Positions 8,321 through 17,291 are shown, counted from the first letter of the stretch. The stretch: DNA of 64,000 nt from Sphingomonas sp. UBA978 (GCF_002292295.1 NZ_DBBS01000020.1:455225-519224), one strand, 5' to 3'. Notes: generated by a model not told the origin, from the letters alone. Numbers and translations: made by a program.

Positions 8321-9295
8321 TCAGCCCTCCCGCGGGCCGACGCGCTCGGCATTGTCGACGCCGCCCCGGCGCGGCTTGTCGATGCCCTCCGGCTCGGCAC
8401 GCAGGCCGAGCGTGATGAGCAGCGACGACGAGACGTAGATCGACGAATAGGTGCCGACGACGATGCCGAGGATCATCGCGGCGGTGAAGCCGCGCAGCAC
8501 ATGGCCGCCCAGCGCCAGCATCGCGACCAGCGCGAGCAGGATCGTGACCGAGGTCATGACCGTGCGCGGCAGCGTCTCGTTGACCGACAGGTTGATGATC
8601 TCGCGCATCTCCATCTTGCGATAGCGGCGCATGTTCTCGCGGATGCGATCGTCGATGACGATCTTGTCGTTGATCGAATAGCCGATGATGGTCAGCACCG
8701 CGGCGACGATGTTGAGGTCGAATTCGAACTGCGTCAGCGCGAAGAAGCCGACCGTCATCAGCAGATCGTGGACGATCGCGACGATGGTGGAGACGCCGAA
8801 CTGCCATTCGAACCGCACGATCGCGAACAGGCCGATGCCGAGCACCGCGAGCACGACCGCGAGCACGCCGTTGCGGATCAGCTCGCCCGACACCTTGCCC
8901 GACACCGTCGAATAGCGGCTGAACGTCGCGCCGGGAAAGGCCTGCCCCAGCGCCGTCTCCACCTTCTTGACGACGGCGTTGGTCGCGCCCTCGTCGGCGC
9001 CCTCCTGCACGGGCAGGCGGATGACCAGGGTCTGGGGGCCGCCCTGCTGCTGGAGCGCGGCCTCGCCGACGCCGAGGCTGTCGACGACCGAGCGGACCTT
9101 GTCCTGATCGGGCGGGCTGGCGAACTTTTCCTCGATCATCAGGCCGCCGACGAAGTCGACGCCGAAATTGAGGCCCTTCACGCCGGTCAGTCCGACCGCG
9201 AGCAGGCTGAGCAGCAGGGTGAGCCCGAAGGCCCAGCCGCGCAGCGAAACGAAGTCGATATTGGTGTGATCGGGTACGATTTTCAGGAGGCGCAT
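8321..9295 (-). CDS. secF: Protein translocase subunit SecF
   Basis: Inner-membrane partner of SecD that uses the proton gradient to help proteins leave the SecYEG channel. It has 324 residues: first transmembrane segment about 20-40, the conserved GVDFVGG motif after it, a periplasmic domain to about residue 140, then five membrane segments carrying the SecF signature region GYSINDKIVIDDRIREN. It is 16 bases downstream of secD in the same operon. Confidence 0.97.
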   Translation of the reverse strand: MRLLKIVPDHTNIDFVSLRGWAFGLTLLLSLLAVGLTGVKGLNFGVDFVGGLMIEEKFASPPDQDKVRSVVDSLGVGEAALQQQGGPQTLVIRLPVQEGADEGATNAVVKKVETALGQAFPGATFSRYSTVSGKVSGELIRNGVLAVVLAVLGIGLFAIVRFEWQFGVSTIVAIVHDLLMTVGFFALTQFEFDLNIVAAVLTIIGYSINDKIVIDDRIRENMRRYRKMEMREIINLSVNETLPRTVMTSVTILLALVAMLALGGHVLRGFTAAMILGIVVGTYSSIYVSSSLLITLGLRAEPEGIDKPRRGGVDNAERVGPREG

Positions 9296-9311
9296 GTCTT
9301 GGCCTTTCGCC

Positions 9312-10916
9312 TCAGATGTTGATCGTCTTGGGCTTCTCGCGCCGGATCCACTGCGCGACGAGCATGCGCGTGAACGTGACGGCGGTGAAGACCGAGGTGA
9401 CGATGCCGATCAGCAGCACGACGGCGAAGCCCTTCACCGGGCCGGAGCCCAGGATGAACATGATGATGCCCGAAATGGCATGCGTCATATTGGCTTCGAA
9501 GATGGTGCGGCTGGCTTCCTTGTAGCCGAGTTCGACTGCCTGGACGACGGAGCGGCCACGGCGACGTTCTTCGCGGATGCGTTCGTTGATGAGCACGTTG
9601 GCGTCCACCGCGGTGCCGATCGTCAGCACGAAGCCGGCGATGCCGGGCAGCGTCAGCGTACCCTTGATGAGCGCGAGCACGCCCAGGATCACGAACACGT
9701 TGATGACGACAGCGAGGTTCGCATAGAGCCCGAAGCGGCCATAGGTCACGAACATGAAGGCGATGACCAGCGCCACCGCGACGGAACACGCCAGGATGCC
9801 GGCGCGGATCGAATCGGCGCCAAGGTCGGGACCGACGGTCGATTCCTCGATCACCTTCAGCGCGACGGGCAGCTTGCCCGACCGCAGCGCGATCGCCAGC
9901 TGGTTGGCGCTCTCGACGGTGAAGCCGCCGTTGATGACCGCGTTGCCGCCGAGGATCGGCTCGTTGATGTTCGGGGCCGAGATCACCTTGTTGTCGACGA
10001 TCATCGCGAACGGCTTGCCGGTGTTCTGCTGCGTCACCCGCGCGAAGCGGTTGCCGCCGACCGCATTGAACGTGATCTGCACGTTCGGCTGGTTGGTCTG
10101 CTGATCGAACGCCTGCCGCGAATCGGCGAGCTGGTCGCCTGAGATGATGACCGAGCGCTTTACCGCGATGAAGGGGATGCCCGACGGATTGCCGGGATAG
10201 GGAAGCACCTGGCTGCCGATCGGGGCAATGCCCTTCACGAGGTCGGCGGGATTGGTCGCGGTCGTGTCGACCAGCTTGAATTCCAGCCGCGCGGTCTTGC
10301 CGAGCAGGTCTTTCAGCGCCTGCGGGTTCTGGAGACCCGGCACCTGCACGAGGATGCGGTTGTCGCCCTGGCGGACGATCGTCGGCTCGCGCGTGCCGAG
10401 TTCGTCGATGCGGCGACGGACGACGTCGGTCGCGTCCTCCATCGCGGTCTTGATCGCCTCGTTCATCCCGGCCTGCGTCGGGCTGAGCACGAAGCGGCTC
10501 GAATCCACGACCTGGATGTCCCATTCGCGCTGGCCGGTCATGCCGGCACCGCCGCCGGTGATGCCGAGCAGCCGCTCGCGCGCCGCGTCCACCTGGCTGG
10601 GATCGCGCAGCATGAAGCTGATCTGGTTGTTGCGCGTCGAGATGTCGCCGATCAGGATCCGCGGCGTGCCGTTGCGCATCGTCCCCTGGATCTGCTCGCG
10701 CAACGCCTCGATCCGCGTGTTCGCGAGATCCTGCGTATCGGCTTCCAGCATCAGATAGCTGCCGCCGGCAAGGTCGAGGCCCTTGTTGACGCGGGACGGC
10801 TGGAACGGCCAGTTGGCCGTCATCGATTCAGGCAGGAACGTCGGGATCGCCAGCGCGCACAGCACCGCCAGCACCGCCCAGATCGACGCCACCTTCCAAC
10901 GCGGAAAGTCCAGCAT
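9312..10916 (-). CDS. secD: Protein translocase subunit SecD
   Basis: Larger subunit of the SecDF accessory translocase. It has 534 residues: N-terminal membrane segment (residues 8-26), the signature GLDLAGGSYLMLEAD, the large periplasmic domain, then membrane segments 2-6 including the family motif TIGTAVDANVLINERIREE. The ATG shares one base with the yajC stop (TGATG), so translation is coupled to yajC. Confidence 0.97.
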   Translation of the reverse strand: MLDFPRWKVASIWAVLAVLCALAIPTFLPESMTANWPFQPSRVNKGLDLAGGSYLMLEADTQDLANTRIEALREQIQGTMRNGTPRILIGDISTRNNQISFMLRDPSQVDAARERLLGITGGGAGMTGQREWDIQVVDSSRFVLSPTQAGMNEAIKTAMEDATDVVRRRIDELGTREPTIVRQGDNRILVQVPGLQNPQALKDLLGKTARLEFKLVDTTATNPADLVKGIAPIGSQVLPYPGNPSGIPFIAVKRSVIISGDQLADSRQAFDQQTNQPNVQITFNAVGGNRFARVTQQNTGKPFAMIVDNKVISAPNINEPILGGNAVINGGFTVESANQLAIALRSGKLPVALKVIEESTVGPDLGADSIRAGILACSVAVALVIAFMFVTYGRFGLYANLAVVINVFVILGVLALIKGTLTLPGIAGFVLTIGTAVDANVLINERIREERRRGRSVVQAVELGYKEASRTIFEANMTHAISGIIMFILGSGPVKGFAVVLLIGIVTSVFTAVTFTRMLVAQWIRREKPKTINI

Positions 10917-11254
10917 CAGTCGTTCGCCGGTTTCGAATTGGGGCTGGTCACCTCGGCGATCGTCGCCTTGACCACGCGGATTCGCGTGTTGAGCGCGATC
11001 TCGACCTCGACGATCGTGTCCTCCACCTTGGTCACGCGGCCGATGATGCCGCCGGCGGTGACGACGCTGTCACCCTTCTTCACCGCGGCGACCGCCGCCT
11101 GCAATGCCTTCATGCGGCTCTGCTGCGGGCGAATCATCAGGAAGTAGAAGACGATGAAGATGAGCAGCAGCGGTGCGAAGCTGATGAGCGAGGCGAACCC
11201 GCCGGCTTCGGCGGCGCCGCCCGCGGTCTGGGCATAGGCTGGGGAGATGAACAT
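10916..11254 (-). CDS. yajC: Preprotein translocase subunit YajC
   Basis: Small single-pass accessory protein of the SecDF complex (112 residues). The start at 11254 (MFISPAYAQ) fits the usual family N-terminus. The membrane helix is about residues 22-40 (FAPLLLIFIVFYFLMIRP), followed by the conserved RPQQ turn and a cytoplasmic domain with the KGDSVVTAGGIIGRV segment. First gene of the yajC-secD-secF-Mth938 operon. Confidence 0.95.
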   Translation of the reverse strand: MFISPAYAQTAGGAAEAGGFASLISFAPLLLIFIVFYFLMIRPQQSRMKALQAAVAAVKKGDSVVTAGGIIGRVTKVEDTIVEVEIALNTRIRVVKATIAEVTSPNSKPAND

Positions 11255-11309
11255 CTGATCCGTGCATGGCTGATCGGCAGGAGAAATCCCCCCGCACCTG
11301 AAGCGCCGC

Positions 11310-11338
11310 GCGCTAGCATCGCTTGGGGTTTCGCGCAA
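11310..11338 (-). promoter_or_regulatory. Proposed promoter of the yajC-secDF operon
   Basis: On the minus strand a -35-like TTGCGC (11338-11333) is followed after exactly 17 bases by TAGCGC (11315-11310), a form often seen in alphaproteobacterial promoters. It lies about 55 bases upstream of the yajC start. Confidence 0.4.
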
Positions 11339-11462
11339 CGCCGCGACGCTGCGAACGGCCGGCCCGACGCGCCGCATGCAAAGGCGGCTTGCATCGCCGC
11401 ACCGACCCGCCTACAGGCCCCGCTCCGGGATCGATGGCCGCTTGGCCGACGGTCCCGTCGGT

Positions 11463-11539
11463 CGGGGCGTAGCGCAGCCTGGTAGCGCATCACACTGGGG
11501 GTGTGGGGGTCGCAGGTTCGAATCCTGTCGCCCCGACCA
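11463..11539 (+). tRNA. tRNA-Pro (anticodon GGG)
   Basis: A 77-base cloverleaf with encoded CCA end. The acceptor strands CGGGGCG and CGCCCCG pair fully, the D-arm has GCGC pairs, the anticodon stem TCACA pairs with TGTGG around loop CTGGGGG giving anticodon GGG, and the T-loop is TTCGAAT. It lies between the yajC promoter region and the gntR terminator. Confidence 0.97.
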
Positions 11540-11597
11540 TTTATCTTCCGCGGCGATACGATGCCGCGATGACGATCCGGCGGTATCCGGCTTTCCG

Positions 11598-11616
11598 AAA
11601 AATCCGCCCCGGGCGG
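11598..11616 (-). terminator. Intrinsic terminator of the GntR gene
   Basis: On the minus strand the stem CCGCC / GGCGG with a 3-base loop is followed directly by ATTTTT. It begins six bases beyond the gntR stop codon, the expected place for a rho-independent terminator. Confidence 0.65.
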
Positions 11617-11621
11617 CACCG

Positions 11622-12269
11622 TCAGCCGCCGCGCAATTCCGCCTGAAGGTCGGCGCGGGTCGAGGCGAGATGCCGGATCATCGCCTGCTCCACCGCGCCG
11701 GCATCACCCGCGATCCAGCTGTCCAGCATGTCGCGATGCTCGCGGTCGGCGCGGGCATAGCGGCCGTCGGGCTGCATATGGGCGATGACATAGCGTTCGG
11801 CGAGCATCGCCAGCCGCTCGACGAGGTCGGTGGTCAGCGGCCGCCCGGCGGGCCGTACCAGCGCGAGGTGGAACTGGCGGTGACGCACCGCGATCTCGCT
11901 GGCGGTGCTGTCGCGTGCGTCCTCCAGCGCGGCCAGCGCCGCCTCGGCATGGCGGTGCGCGGCGTCGTCGGCGCTGGCAGCGCCCGCCGCTGCGGCGGCC
12001 GGCTCGATCGCGAGGCGCAATCCGTAGATCTCGTCCGCCTGCGCCGCCGACAGCGGCAGCACCGAATAGCCGCGATTGGCCTGCCCCTGGATCAGCCCTT
12101 CATGCTCCAGCCGGGCGAGCGCCTCGCGCAGCGGGATCTTGCTGACCCCCAGTTCGGCCGCCAACGCATCCTGACGGATCGCGGCCTCGGGGCGGATCGA
12201 CCCGTCGACGATGCGCTCGCGCACGATCGCGAAGACCTGCTCCGACAAGGTCCGGACAACGATGCTCAT
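11622..12269 (-). CDS. GntR-family transcriptional regulator (FadR/FCD type)
   Basis: DNA-binding regulator of about 215 residues. The winged-helix domain occupies the first 70 residues (IRQDALAAELGVSKIPLREALARLEHEGL), followed by an all-helical FCD ligand-binding domain with the metal or ligand residues typical of this class (RHRQFH, and a late REHRDMLDSW). FCD regulators usually sense organic acids. The ATG at 12269 is preferred over the GTG at 12275 because GAGGA lies nine bases before it. It is downstream of the efflux operon on the same strand but has its own terminator and a 113-base gap, so it may be a separate unit. Its target is not evident. Confidence 0.88.
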   Translation of the reverse strand: MSIVVRTLSEQVFAIVRERIVDGSIRPEAAIRQDALAAELGVSKIPLREALARLEHEGLIQGQANRGYSVLPLSAAQADEIYGLRLAIEPAAAAAGAASADDAAHRHAEAALAALEDARDSTASEIAVRHRQFHLALVRPAGRPLTTDLVERLAMLAERYVIAHMQPDGRYARADREHRDMLDSWIAGDAGAVEQAMIRHLASTRADLQAELRGG

Positions 12270-12382
12270 CGGCACACTTCCTCAGGCGACGGGCACGACG
12301 CACTGAAAGGCCATTCCAGAATGTGGAGGCGCGATCAATGCCTTACGCGAACATCATTCCTTGGGGCGTCAGCAGTTCGCGT

Positions 12383-13825
12383 TCACGGCGTCGCCACGGC
12401 CTGCGGCGCGCTCCATCCCAGTCCCAGCGCCTTTTGCAGCGCGACGTAGTCCCCGGTCAGCCCGGCGACGCCCGACGAGAGGTTCTGGTCGGCGGCGACC
12501 CGGCTGCGCTCGGCATCCAGCGTGTCGATCAGCGTCGCGGTGCCGGCGCGGAAGCGCTGCTGCATCAGCGCCGCGGCGCGGTCGGCGCTCGCCTTGCTGC
12601 GCATCAGGCTGGCGACCGTCTCGCGGCGATGGCCGAAGCGCGACAGCGCATCCTCGGCATCGCGCAACGCGCTCAGCACCGCGCCCCGATATTGCGCCTC
12701 CGCTTCGTCGCGCTGCCCCTCGGCCTGATCGATGCGGGCCCGGTTGCGGCCGAAATCGAGGAAGTTCCATTGCAGCATCGGCGCCGCCACCCCGAGCAGC
12801 TTGTCCGGGCTGATGTCCGACAGCTGCGTGCCGCCCAGTCCGATCAGCCCGAGGATGTTGAGCCGCGGGAAGCGTGCCGCATCGGCGACGCCGACCTGCG
12901 CGGTGCGTTGCGCGAGCTGCCGCTCCGCCGCGCGGATGTCGGGCCGTCGCTGCAACAATGCGGCCGGATCGCCGACCGCGACCTGCGCCGGGGGTAACGG
13001 GACCGGCGTCGCGGTGGCGAGCATCGTATCCAGCGTCCCGGGCTCTGCGCCGGTCAGCACGGCGAGCGCGTCGAGATAGGACTCCAGTTCCGCCTGCAGC
13101 GGCACGATCTGTCCATTGGTCGCCTCCACCTGTCCGCTCAACCGCTCGACATCGAGCGCCGAGGCGGCCCCGCGATCGAAGCGCTGCCGGGTCAGCGTCA
13201 GCATCTGCTGCTGCATCTGTGCCGATCGCCGCGCCAGATCGATGCGCCGCTGCCGGTCGCGCAGATTGACATAGGCTTGCGCGACCTCCGCGGTCAGGCT
13301 CACCTGCGCATCGGCGACATTCGCCTCCGCCGCCTGCGCCTGCGCGCGCGTCGCCTCGACGGAGCGACGGCGACCGCCGAACAGGTCGACCTCCCAGCTC
13401 GCGTCGAAGCCGAGATTGTAGACGTCGACCGCGCTGGCGCCGGTGTCGCCGGTGGTTTGCGTGTTGCCGAGGTCGAGCCCGGGCACGCGGGCGTGCAGAT
13501 AGGTCGCCGACGCATTGGCGCTGGGGGCCTGGTTGGCGCGCTCCAGCCGCAGCGAGGCGCGCGCCTGCCGCAGCCGCGCCTGCGCGACCGCGATGTTCGG
13601 ATTAGCGGCGAGCGCGCGGCCTTCGAGGTCGTTCAGCGTCGCATCGTTGAGCTGCGTCCACCAGTCGGCGACCCCCGGTGCGGCGGGACCGGCGCTCCGG
13701 CCGCCGCGGACGAAGCCGCTTTTGCCGGGCGTGGCGGACAGCGTCTGCGGCGGCCCCGCATAGTTCGGGCCGACGGTGCATGCCCCGAGAAGCAGGGCGA
13801 GGGAGAGGAGGGGGAGGGTACGCAT
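12383..13825 (-). CDS. Outer-membrane efflux lipoprotein, NodT family
   Basis: The outer-membrane channel of a tripartite drug pump (TolC/OprM fold). A signal peptide ends in lipobox LLGAC with the acylated cysteine near residue 16, followed by CTVGPNY, the hallmark N-terminus of NodT/OprM lipoproteins. Two long repeats with heptad coiled coil follow (about 80-260 and 290-470), each containing an LxQRRPDI/AERQLA-type segment. It has 480 residues from the ATG at 13825; a second ATG one codon earlier is possible, but 13825 is better spaced from GAGG. It follows emrB by a few bases. Confidence 0.92.
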   Translation of the reverse strand: MRTLPLLSLALLLGACTVGPNYAGPPQTLSATPGKSGFVRGGRSAGPAAPGVADWWTQLNDATLNDLEGRALAANPNIAVAQARLRQARASLRLERANQAPSANASATYLHARVPGLDLGNTQTTGDTGASAVDVYNLGFDASWEVDLFGGRRRSVEATRAQAQAAEANVADAQVSLTAEVAQAYVNLRDRQRRIDLARRSAQMQQQMLTLTRQRFDRGAASALDVERLSGQVEATNGQIVPLQAELESYLDALAVLTGAEPGTLDTMLATATPVPLPPAQVAVGDPAALLQRRPDIRAAERQLAQRTAQVGVADAARFPRLNILGLIGLGGTQLSDISPDKLLGVAAPMLQWNFLDFGRNRARIDQAEGQRDEAEAQYRGAVLSALRDAEDALSRFGHRRETVASLMRSKASADRAAALMQQRFRAGTATLIDTLDAERSRVAADQNLSSGVAGLTGDYVALQKALGLGWSAPQAVATP

Positions 13826-13832
13826 CATCGCC

Positions 13833-15410
13833 TCAATGCATCGCCACGGGGCCGCCCTGCGGCAGCGGGCGGAGGAACAGGACGAGCGGCACGACACAGC
13901 AGATGCCGACCGACAGGAGCCAGAACAGGTCGTTATAGGTCATCACCAGCGCCTCGCGCTGGATCGTGCCGCCGAGCGATTGCAGCGCGGTCGCGGTGCT
14001 GCCGAGCGACTGCGCCATGCCCGCGACATAATCCTGCACCGCGACCGAATTGGCGTTGAGCACCTCGTCGATGCGGCGGCTGTGCAGATAGCTGCGCTGG
14101 TCCTGCAGGGTCGCGATCCCGGCCAGCGCAAACGACCCGCCGATGTTGCGCGCGGCGCTGAACAGCCCGGCGGCATCGCCCGCTTCCTCCGGCCGGACCG
14201 AGGCGATCGCCGCCTGGTTGAGGAAGACGAAGCCGAGGATCGTACCGACGCCGCGCAGCAGCTGCGAATCGGTGAAGGCGCTGCCGACCGATTCGGCGGT
14301 CAGCGTGGTGTCGAGATGACAGCTCATCGCCATCAGCAGCAGGCCCGATCCGACCGCGACGCGGATATCGAGGTGCCGGATCATCAGCGGCACCAGCGGC
14401 ATCATCAACAGGCTGGGGATGCCGCTGAGCAGCACGACCTTGCCCGATTGCAGCGCATTGTAATCGGCGATCGCCGCGAGGAACTGGGGGATGACGTAGC
14501 TGCTGCCGTACAGCACCATGCCGAGCACCAGTCCCATGATCGCGACGCTGCCGAACTGGCGGTCGAGCAGCAGGCGCAGCTTCACCACCGGCTTCTCCGC
14601 GATGAACTGCCCCGCGAACAGCATGCCGAGGCCGAACACGGTCAGCACGGTCAGCTTGATGATCGTCGCCGACTGGAACCATTGCTCGCGCTGCCCCTCC
14701 TCGAGCACGACGGTCAGGCCGCCGAGGCCGAGCGCCAGTCCGGCGATGCCGAGCCAGTCCGCCTTCAGCAGTTCGCCCAGATGAGCCTTCTGGTGCGGCA
14801 GGCCGACGAGCAGCAGCACGAGCAGGACCGCACCGACGGGAATGTTGAGGAAGAAGGCGTAATGCCAGCTGACGTTCTCGGTCAGGTAGCCGCCGATCAG
14901 CGGCCCCATCACCGGGCCGAGGATCGCGGTGACGCCGAACAGCGCGGTGCCGATCGGCTGCTGCGACCGCGGCAATCGCGTCGCGATGATCGTCATCGCG
15001 GTCGGAATCAGCGCGCCGCCGGTGATGCCCTGGCCGGCGCGGCCGATAATCATCATCGTCAGCGTCGTCGACAGGCCGCAGACCACCGAAAAGGCGGTGA
15101 ACAGCACCGAGGCGATCAGCAGGAAGGTGCGCAGCCCCAGCACCCGCTCCAGCCAGGCGGCGAGCGGGATGATGATGATCTCCGCGACCAGATAGGAGGT
15201 CGCGATCCAGGTGCCCTCGGTGCCGCTGGCGCCGATCTCGCCCTGGATCACCGGCAGTGCCGAATTGACGATCGAGATGTCGAGCGTCGCCATCAGCGCG
15301 CCGAGGCTGCCTGCGGCGACCGCGAGCCACGCGCCGAGGTCCGCCTTTTCCGGCGGCGCGGCATGGGCCGTCGCGGCACCGCGGCCGGCCGGGGCCGCCG
15401 CCGCGCTCAT
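13833..15410 (-). CDS. EmrB/QacA-type drug:proton antiporter (MFS, DHA2, 14 TM)
   Basis: Inner-membrane pump of the tripartite efflux system. It has 525 residues with about 14 hydrophobic helices. The DHA2 landmarks are visible: motif D1-like ATLDISIVNSALPVIQGE in helix 1, motif A region around GRAGQGITGGALIPTAMT, and the motif C region GPVMGPLIGGYLTE. Its ATG overlaps the emrA stop by four bases. Likely substrates are hydrophobic toxicants, as for EmrAB-TolC; this is inferred from family and operon. Confidence 0.93.
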   Translation of the reverse strand: MSAAAAPAGRGAATAHAAPPEKADLGAWLAVAAGSLGALMATLDISIVNSALPVIQGEIGASGTEGTWIATSYLVAEIIIIPLAAWLERVLGLRTFLLIASVLFTAFSVVCGLSTTLTMMIIGRAGQGITGGALIPTAMTIIATRLPRSQQPIGTALFGVTAILGPVMGPLIGGYLTENVSWHYAFFLNIPVGAVLLVLLLVGLPHQKAHLGELLKADWLGIAGLALGLGGLTVVLEEGQREQWFQSATIIKLTVLTVFGLGMLFAGQFIAEKPVVKLRLLLDRQFGSVAIMGLVLGMVLYGSSYVIPQFLAAIADYNALQSGKVVLLSGIPSLLMMPLVPLMIRHLDIRVAVGSGLLLMAMSCHLDTTLTAESVGSAFTDSQLLRGVGTILGFVFLNQAAIASVRPEEAGDAAGLFSAARNIGGSFALAGIATLQDQRSYLHSRRIDEVLNANSVAVQDYVAGMAQSLGSTATALQSLGGTIQREALVMTYNDLFWLLSVGICCVVPLVLFLRPLPQGGPVAMH

Positions 15411-16591
15411 CGGGCGCGCCGCTCGTTATGCTGTTCCTGCTCGTCCTTGATCCGCTGCACCGATCCCTTGGCGGAGCGGGTGTCGACGGTGACGTCGACC
15501 GACATGCCCGGAACGAGCAGCTTGCGCGTCTCCGGCCCGGCATCGAGTGCGATGCGGACGGGCACGCGCTGGACGATCTTGGTGAAGTTGCCGGTCGCAT
15601 TCTGCGGCGGCAACAGCGAGAATTGCGCACCGGTGCCGGGCGAGACGCTCTCGACATGGCCGCGGATCTCGACGCCGGGCAGCGCATCGACCTCCAGCGT
15701 CACCGGCTGGCCGACGCGCATCAGGCCGAGCTGGGTTTCCTTGAAATTGGCCTCGATATAGATTTGCTGGACCGGGACGACCGACATCAGCCGGGTGCCG
15801 GCCTGAACGAACTGGCCGATCCGCGCCGTCTTGTCGCCGACGCGGCCGTCGATGCTGGCGCGCAGGACGGTGGCGCCGACGTTGACCTGCGCGGCGTCGA
15901 GCTGCGCGCGGCTGGCCTTGCCCTGCGCCTGCGCCTGCGCGACCTGCGCCTGCAGCGTGCCGACGCGGCGGGTGGCGCTGGTCAGCGCCGCGCTGGCGGC
16001 GGCGACCTGCGCGTCCGCCTGACGCGCCTGATTGACGAGCTGCGACAGCTTCTCGCGGGTTTCGGCGCCCGACGCGGCGAGCGGCTGGTAGCGGATCACC
16101 TCGGCATGGGCGAAGGCGGCGTCGCTGCGTGCCGCGGAAAGGTCGGACCGCGCCTTGTCGATCGCGGCCTGCTGTTCGCGAATCTGCGCCCGGACGCCAT
16201 CGGCATTGGCGCGGGCGACGTCGATCTGCGCCTCGACCTGCGCCGCCTGCGCGTGATAGTCGCGCGCGTCGATGCGGAGCAGCGGATCGCCGGCCTTCAC
16301 CTGCTGGTTGTCGGCGACGAAGACCGCGTCGACATAGCCCGACACCTTGGGCGAGATGGTCACCGCATCCGCCTGGATATAGGCGTCGTCGGTGCCCTGC
16401 ATGAACTTGCCGACGCTCTGATAGCGGACATACCACAGCACCCCGCCGATCACCGCCGCGGCAAGCACCAGCAGCAGGACGAGGCGGACCCTTCGCTTCT
16501 TCAGCCGCGATGCCTTGGCCGGCGAATCGTCGGTCGCCTCGCTGCGATCGTCCGGCTGTTGCTCGTGTTCGGCCATGCGCTTCATCTTCAT
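15407..16591 (-). CDS. EmrA/HlyD-type membrane fusion protein
   Basis: Periplasmic adaptor linking the MFS pump to the NodT channel. It has 394 residues: a short cytoplasmic N-terminus rich in charged residues, one membrane anchor (about 36-54), a lipoyl/biotinyl-like half-motif with GTDDAYIQADAVTISPKVSGYV, a long Ala/Gln-rich coiled coil (about 105-230), and a beta-barrel domain ending PGMSVDVTVDTR. The start could be 16591, 16585 or 16576; none has a strong ribosome-binding site. Divergent from marR with a shared operator between them. Confidence 0.93.
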   Translation of the reverse strand: MKMKRMAEHEQQPDDRSEATDDSPAKASRLKKRRVRLVLLLVLAAAVIGGVLWYVRYQSVGKFMQGTDDAYIQADAVTISPKVSGYVDAVFVADNQQVKAGDPLLRIDARDYHAQAAQVEAQIDVARANADGVRAQIREQQAAIDKARSDLSAARSDAAFAHAEVIRYQPLAASGAETREKLSQLVNQARQADAQVAAASAALTSATRRVGTLQAQVAQAQAQGKASRAQLDAAQVNVGATVLRASIDGRVGDKTARIGQFVQAGTRLMSVVPVQQIYIEANFKETQLGLMRVGQPVTLEVDALPGVEIRGHVESVSPGTGAQFSLLPPQNATGNFTKIVQRVPVRIALDAGPETRKLLVPGMSVDVTVDTRSAKGSVQRIKDEQEQHNERRAR

Positions 16592-16621
16592 CGGTCAGGA
16601 ATGCAGGCGTAGATGCTCGCA

Positions 16622-16639
16622 CTTGCAGCATAGTGCAAG
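16622..16639. promoter_or_regulatory. Proposed MarR operator in the emrA-marR divergent region
   Basis: An inverted repeat, CTTGCA (16622-16627) and TGCAAG (16634-16639), 6 bases apart. The left arm overlaps a rightward -35-like TTGCAG whose 17-base-spaced partner is TAATGA (16646-16651). On the minus strand the same element contains TATGCT, which could serve as the emrA -10. Binding here would block both directions. Confidence 0.5.
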
Positions 16640-16663
16640 ACCATTTAATGAGGGTCCTCACAT

Positions 16664-17110
16664 ATGTCCGCACCCGATCAGCTCGCCTCCAGCGTTTTCA
16701 GCCTCTTCCTGCGGATGCACCGCCTGATGAACCGCCGGATGGCGGATCAGGGTGCCTCGCTGGCGCGGACCAAGCTGCTGCTCTTCCTCGATCGCCGCGG
16801 GCCTGCGCGGGCCGCGGACATCGCCGAATTTTTCGACAATGCGCCGCGCACGGTGACGGAGGCGATCGACGGGCTGGAGCGGGACGGACTGGTCGTGCGT
16901 GCGCCGGATGCGCACGATCGACGCGTGAAGCGCGTGTCGATCACCGAATCGGGCCGACGCGTCATCGGCGAGACCGAGCCGCTGCGGCAGGGGCTGATCG
17001 ACGGCGTCTTCGGGGTGCTCGATGCCGGAGAGCAGGCCGCCTTGTCGGGCATGATGACGCGGATGCTGGCAGCGCTCGACGAGCAGGAACGGTCGGATCG
17101 GCCCCAATAA
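16664..17110 (+). CDS. MarR-family transcriptional regulator
   Basis: A 148-residue winged-helix repressor. The recognition region is LFLDRRGPARAADIAEFFDNAPRTVTEAIDGLERDGLV and the wing is DAHDRRVKRVSITESGR, matching the MarR consensus. It is divergent from the emrA-emrB-nodT operon, the usual arrangement for a MarR that releases DNA when it binds a pump substrate, so it probably represses both the pump and itself. Ligand unknown. Confidence 0.92.
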   Translation: MSAPDQLASSVFSLFLRMHRLMNRRMADQGASLARTKLLLFLDRRGPARAADIAEFFDNAPRTVTEAIDGLERDGLVVRAPDAHDRRVKRVSITESGRRVIGETEPLRQGLIDGVFGVLDAGEQAALSGMMTRMLAALDEQERSDRPQ

Positions 17111-17138
17111 CTGTTGCATCCGGATCGGCCTGTGTTAG

Positions 17139-17179
17139 CCTCTCCTTCGCCGCCGACAGAGCGGTAGATAGAGGAGAGG
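17139..17179 (+). promoter_or_regulatory. Hairpin pairing with the ribosome-binding site of the 35-codon ORF
   Basis: CCTCTCCT (17139-17146) is complementary to AGGAGAGG (17172-17179), 25 bases apart. The right arm is the whole Shine-Dalgarno sequence of the small ORF at 17184. Such a fold would block ribosome entry; whether it forms is unknown. Confidence 0.3.
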
Positions 17180-17183
17180 TGCT

Positions 17184-17291
17184 ATGGACCGGTATCAGCC
17201 GACCTTGTGCCAATGCGGGTTCGGCATGCTGTGCGCGGCGAGCGGCGCGGCGCTGTCGATCTGCGCGATGACGTTCCTGCTGCTGGGCTGA
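17184..17291 (+). CDS. Possible 35-residue small membrane protein
   Basis: A very short ORF, unsupported by homology, but with an unusually strong ribosome-binding site (GAGGAGAGG, five bases before the ATG). The product starts MDRYQPTLCQCGFGMLCAAS and continues into a hydrophobic stretch ending LLLG; it has four cysteines (residues 9, 11, 17 and 27), with CQCGFG near the start. It lies 73 bases after marR on the same strand and could be cotranscribed with it. It may be a real small membrane protein or chance. Confidence 0.4.
   Translation: MDRYQPTLCQCGFGMLCAASGAALSICAMTFLLLG

Noticed and set aside
12312..12323. CATTC-CA-GAATG palindrome upstream of the GntR gene as its operator
   Set aside because: Only five-base arms, and it does not resemble FCD-type GntR sites. 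Too weak to list as a feature.
12345..12382. ACGCGAA and TTCGCGT as a terminator after nodT
   Set aside because: The loop is about 25 bases, the right arm touches the nodT coding end, and no T-run follows on the minus strand.
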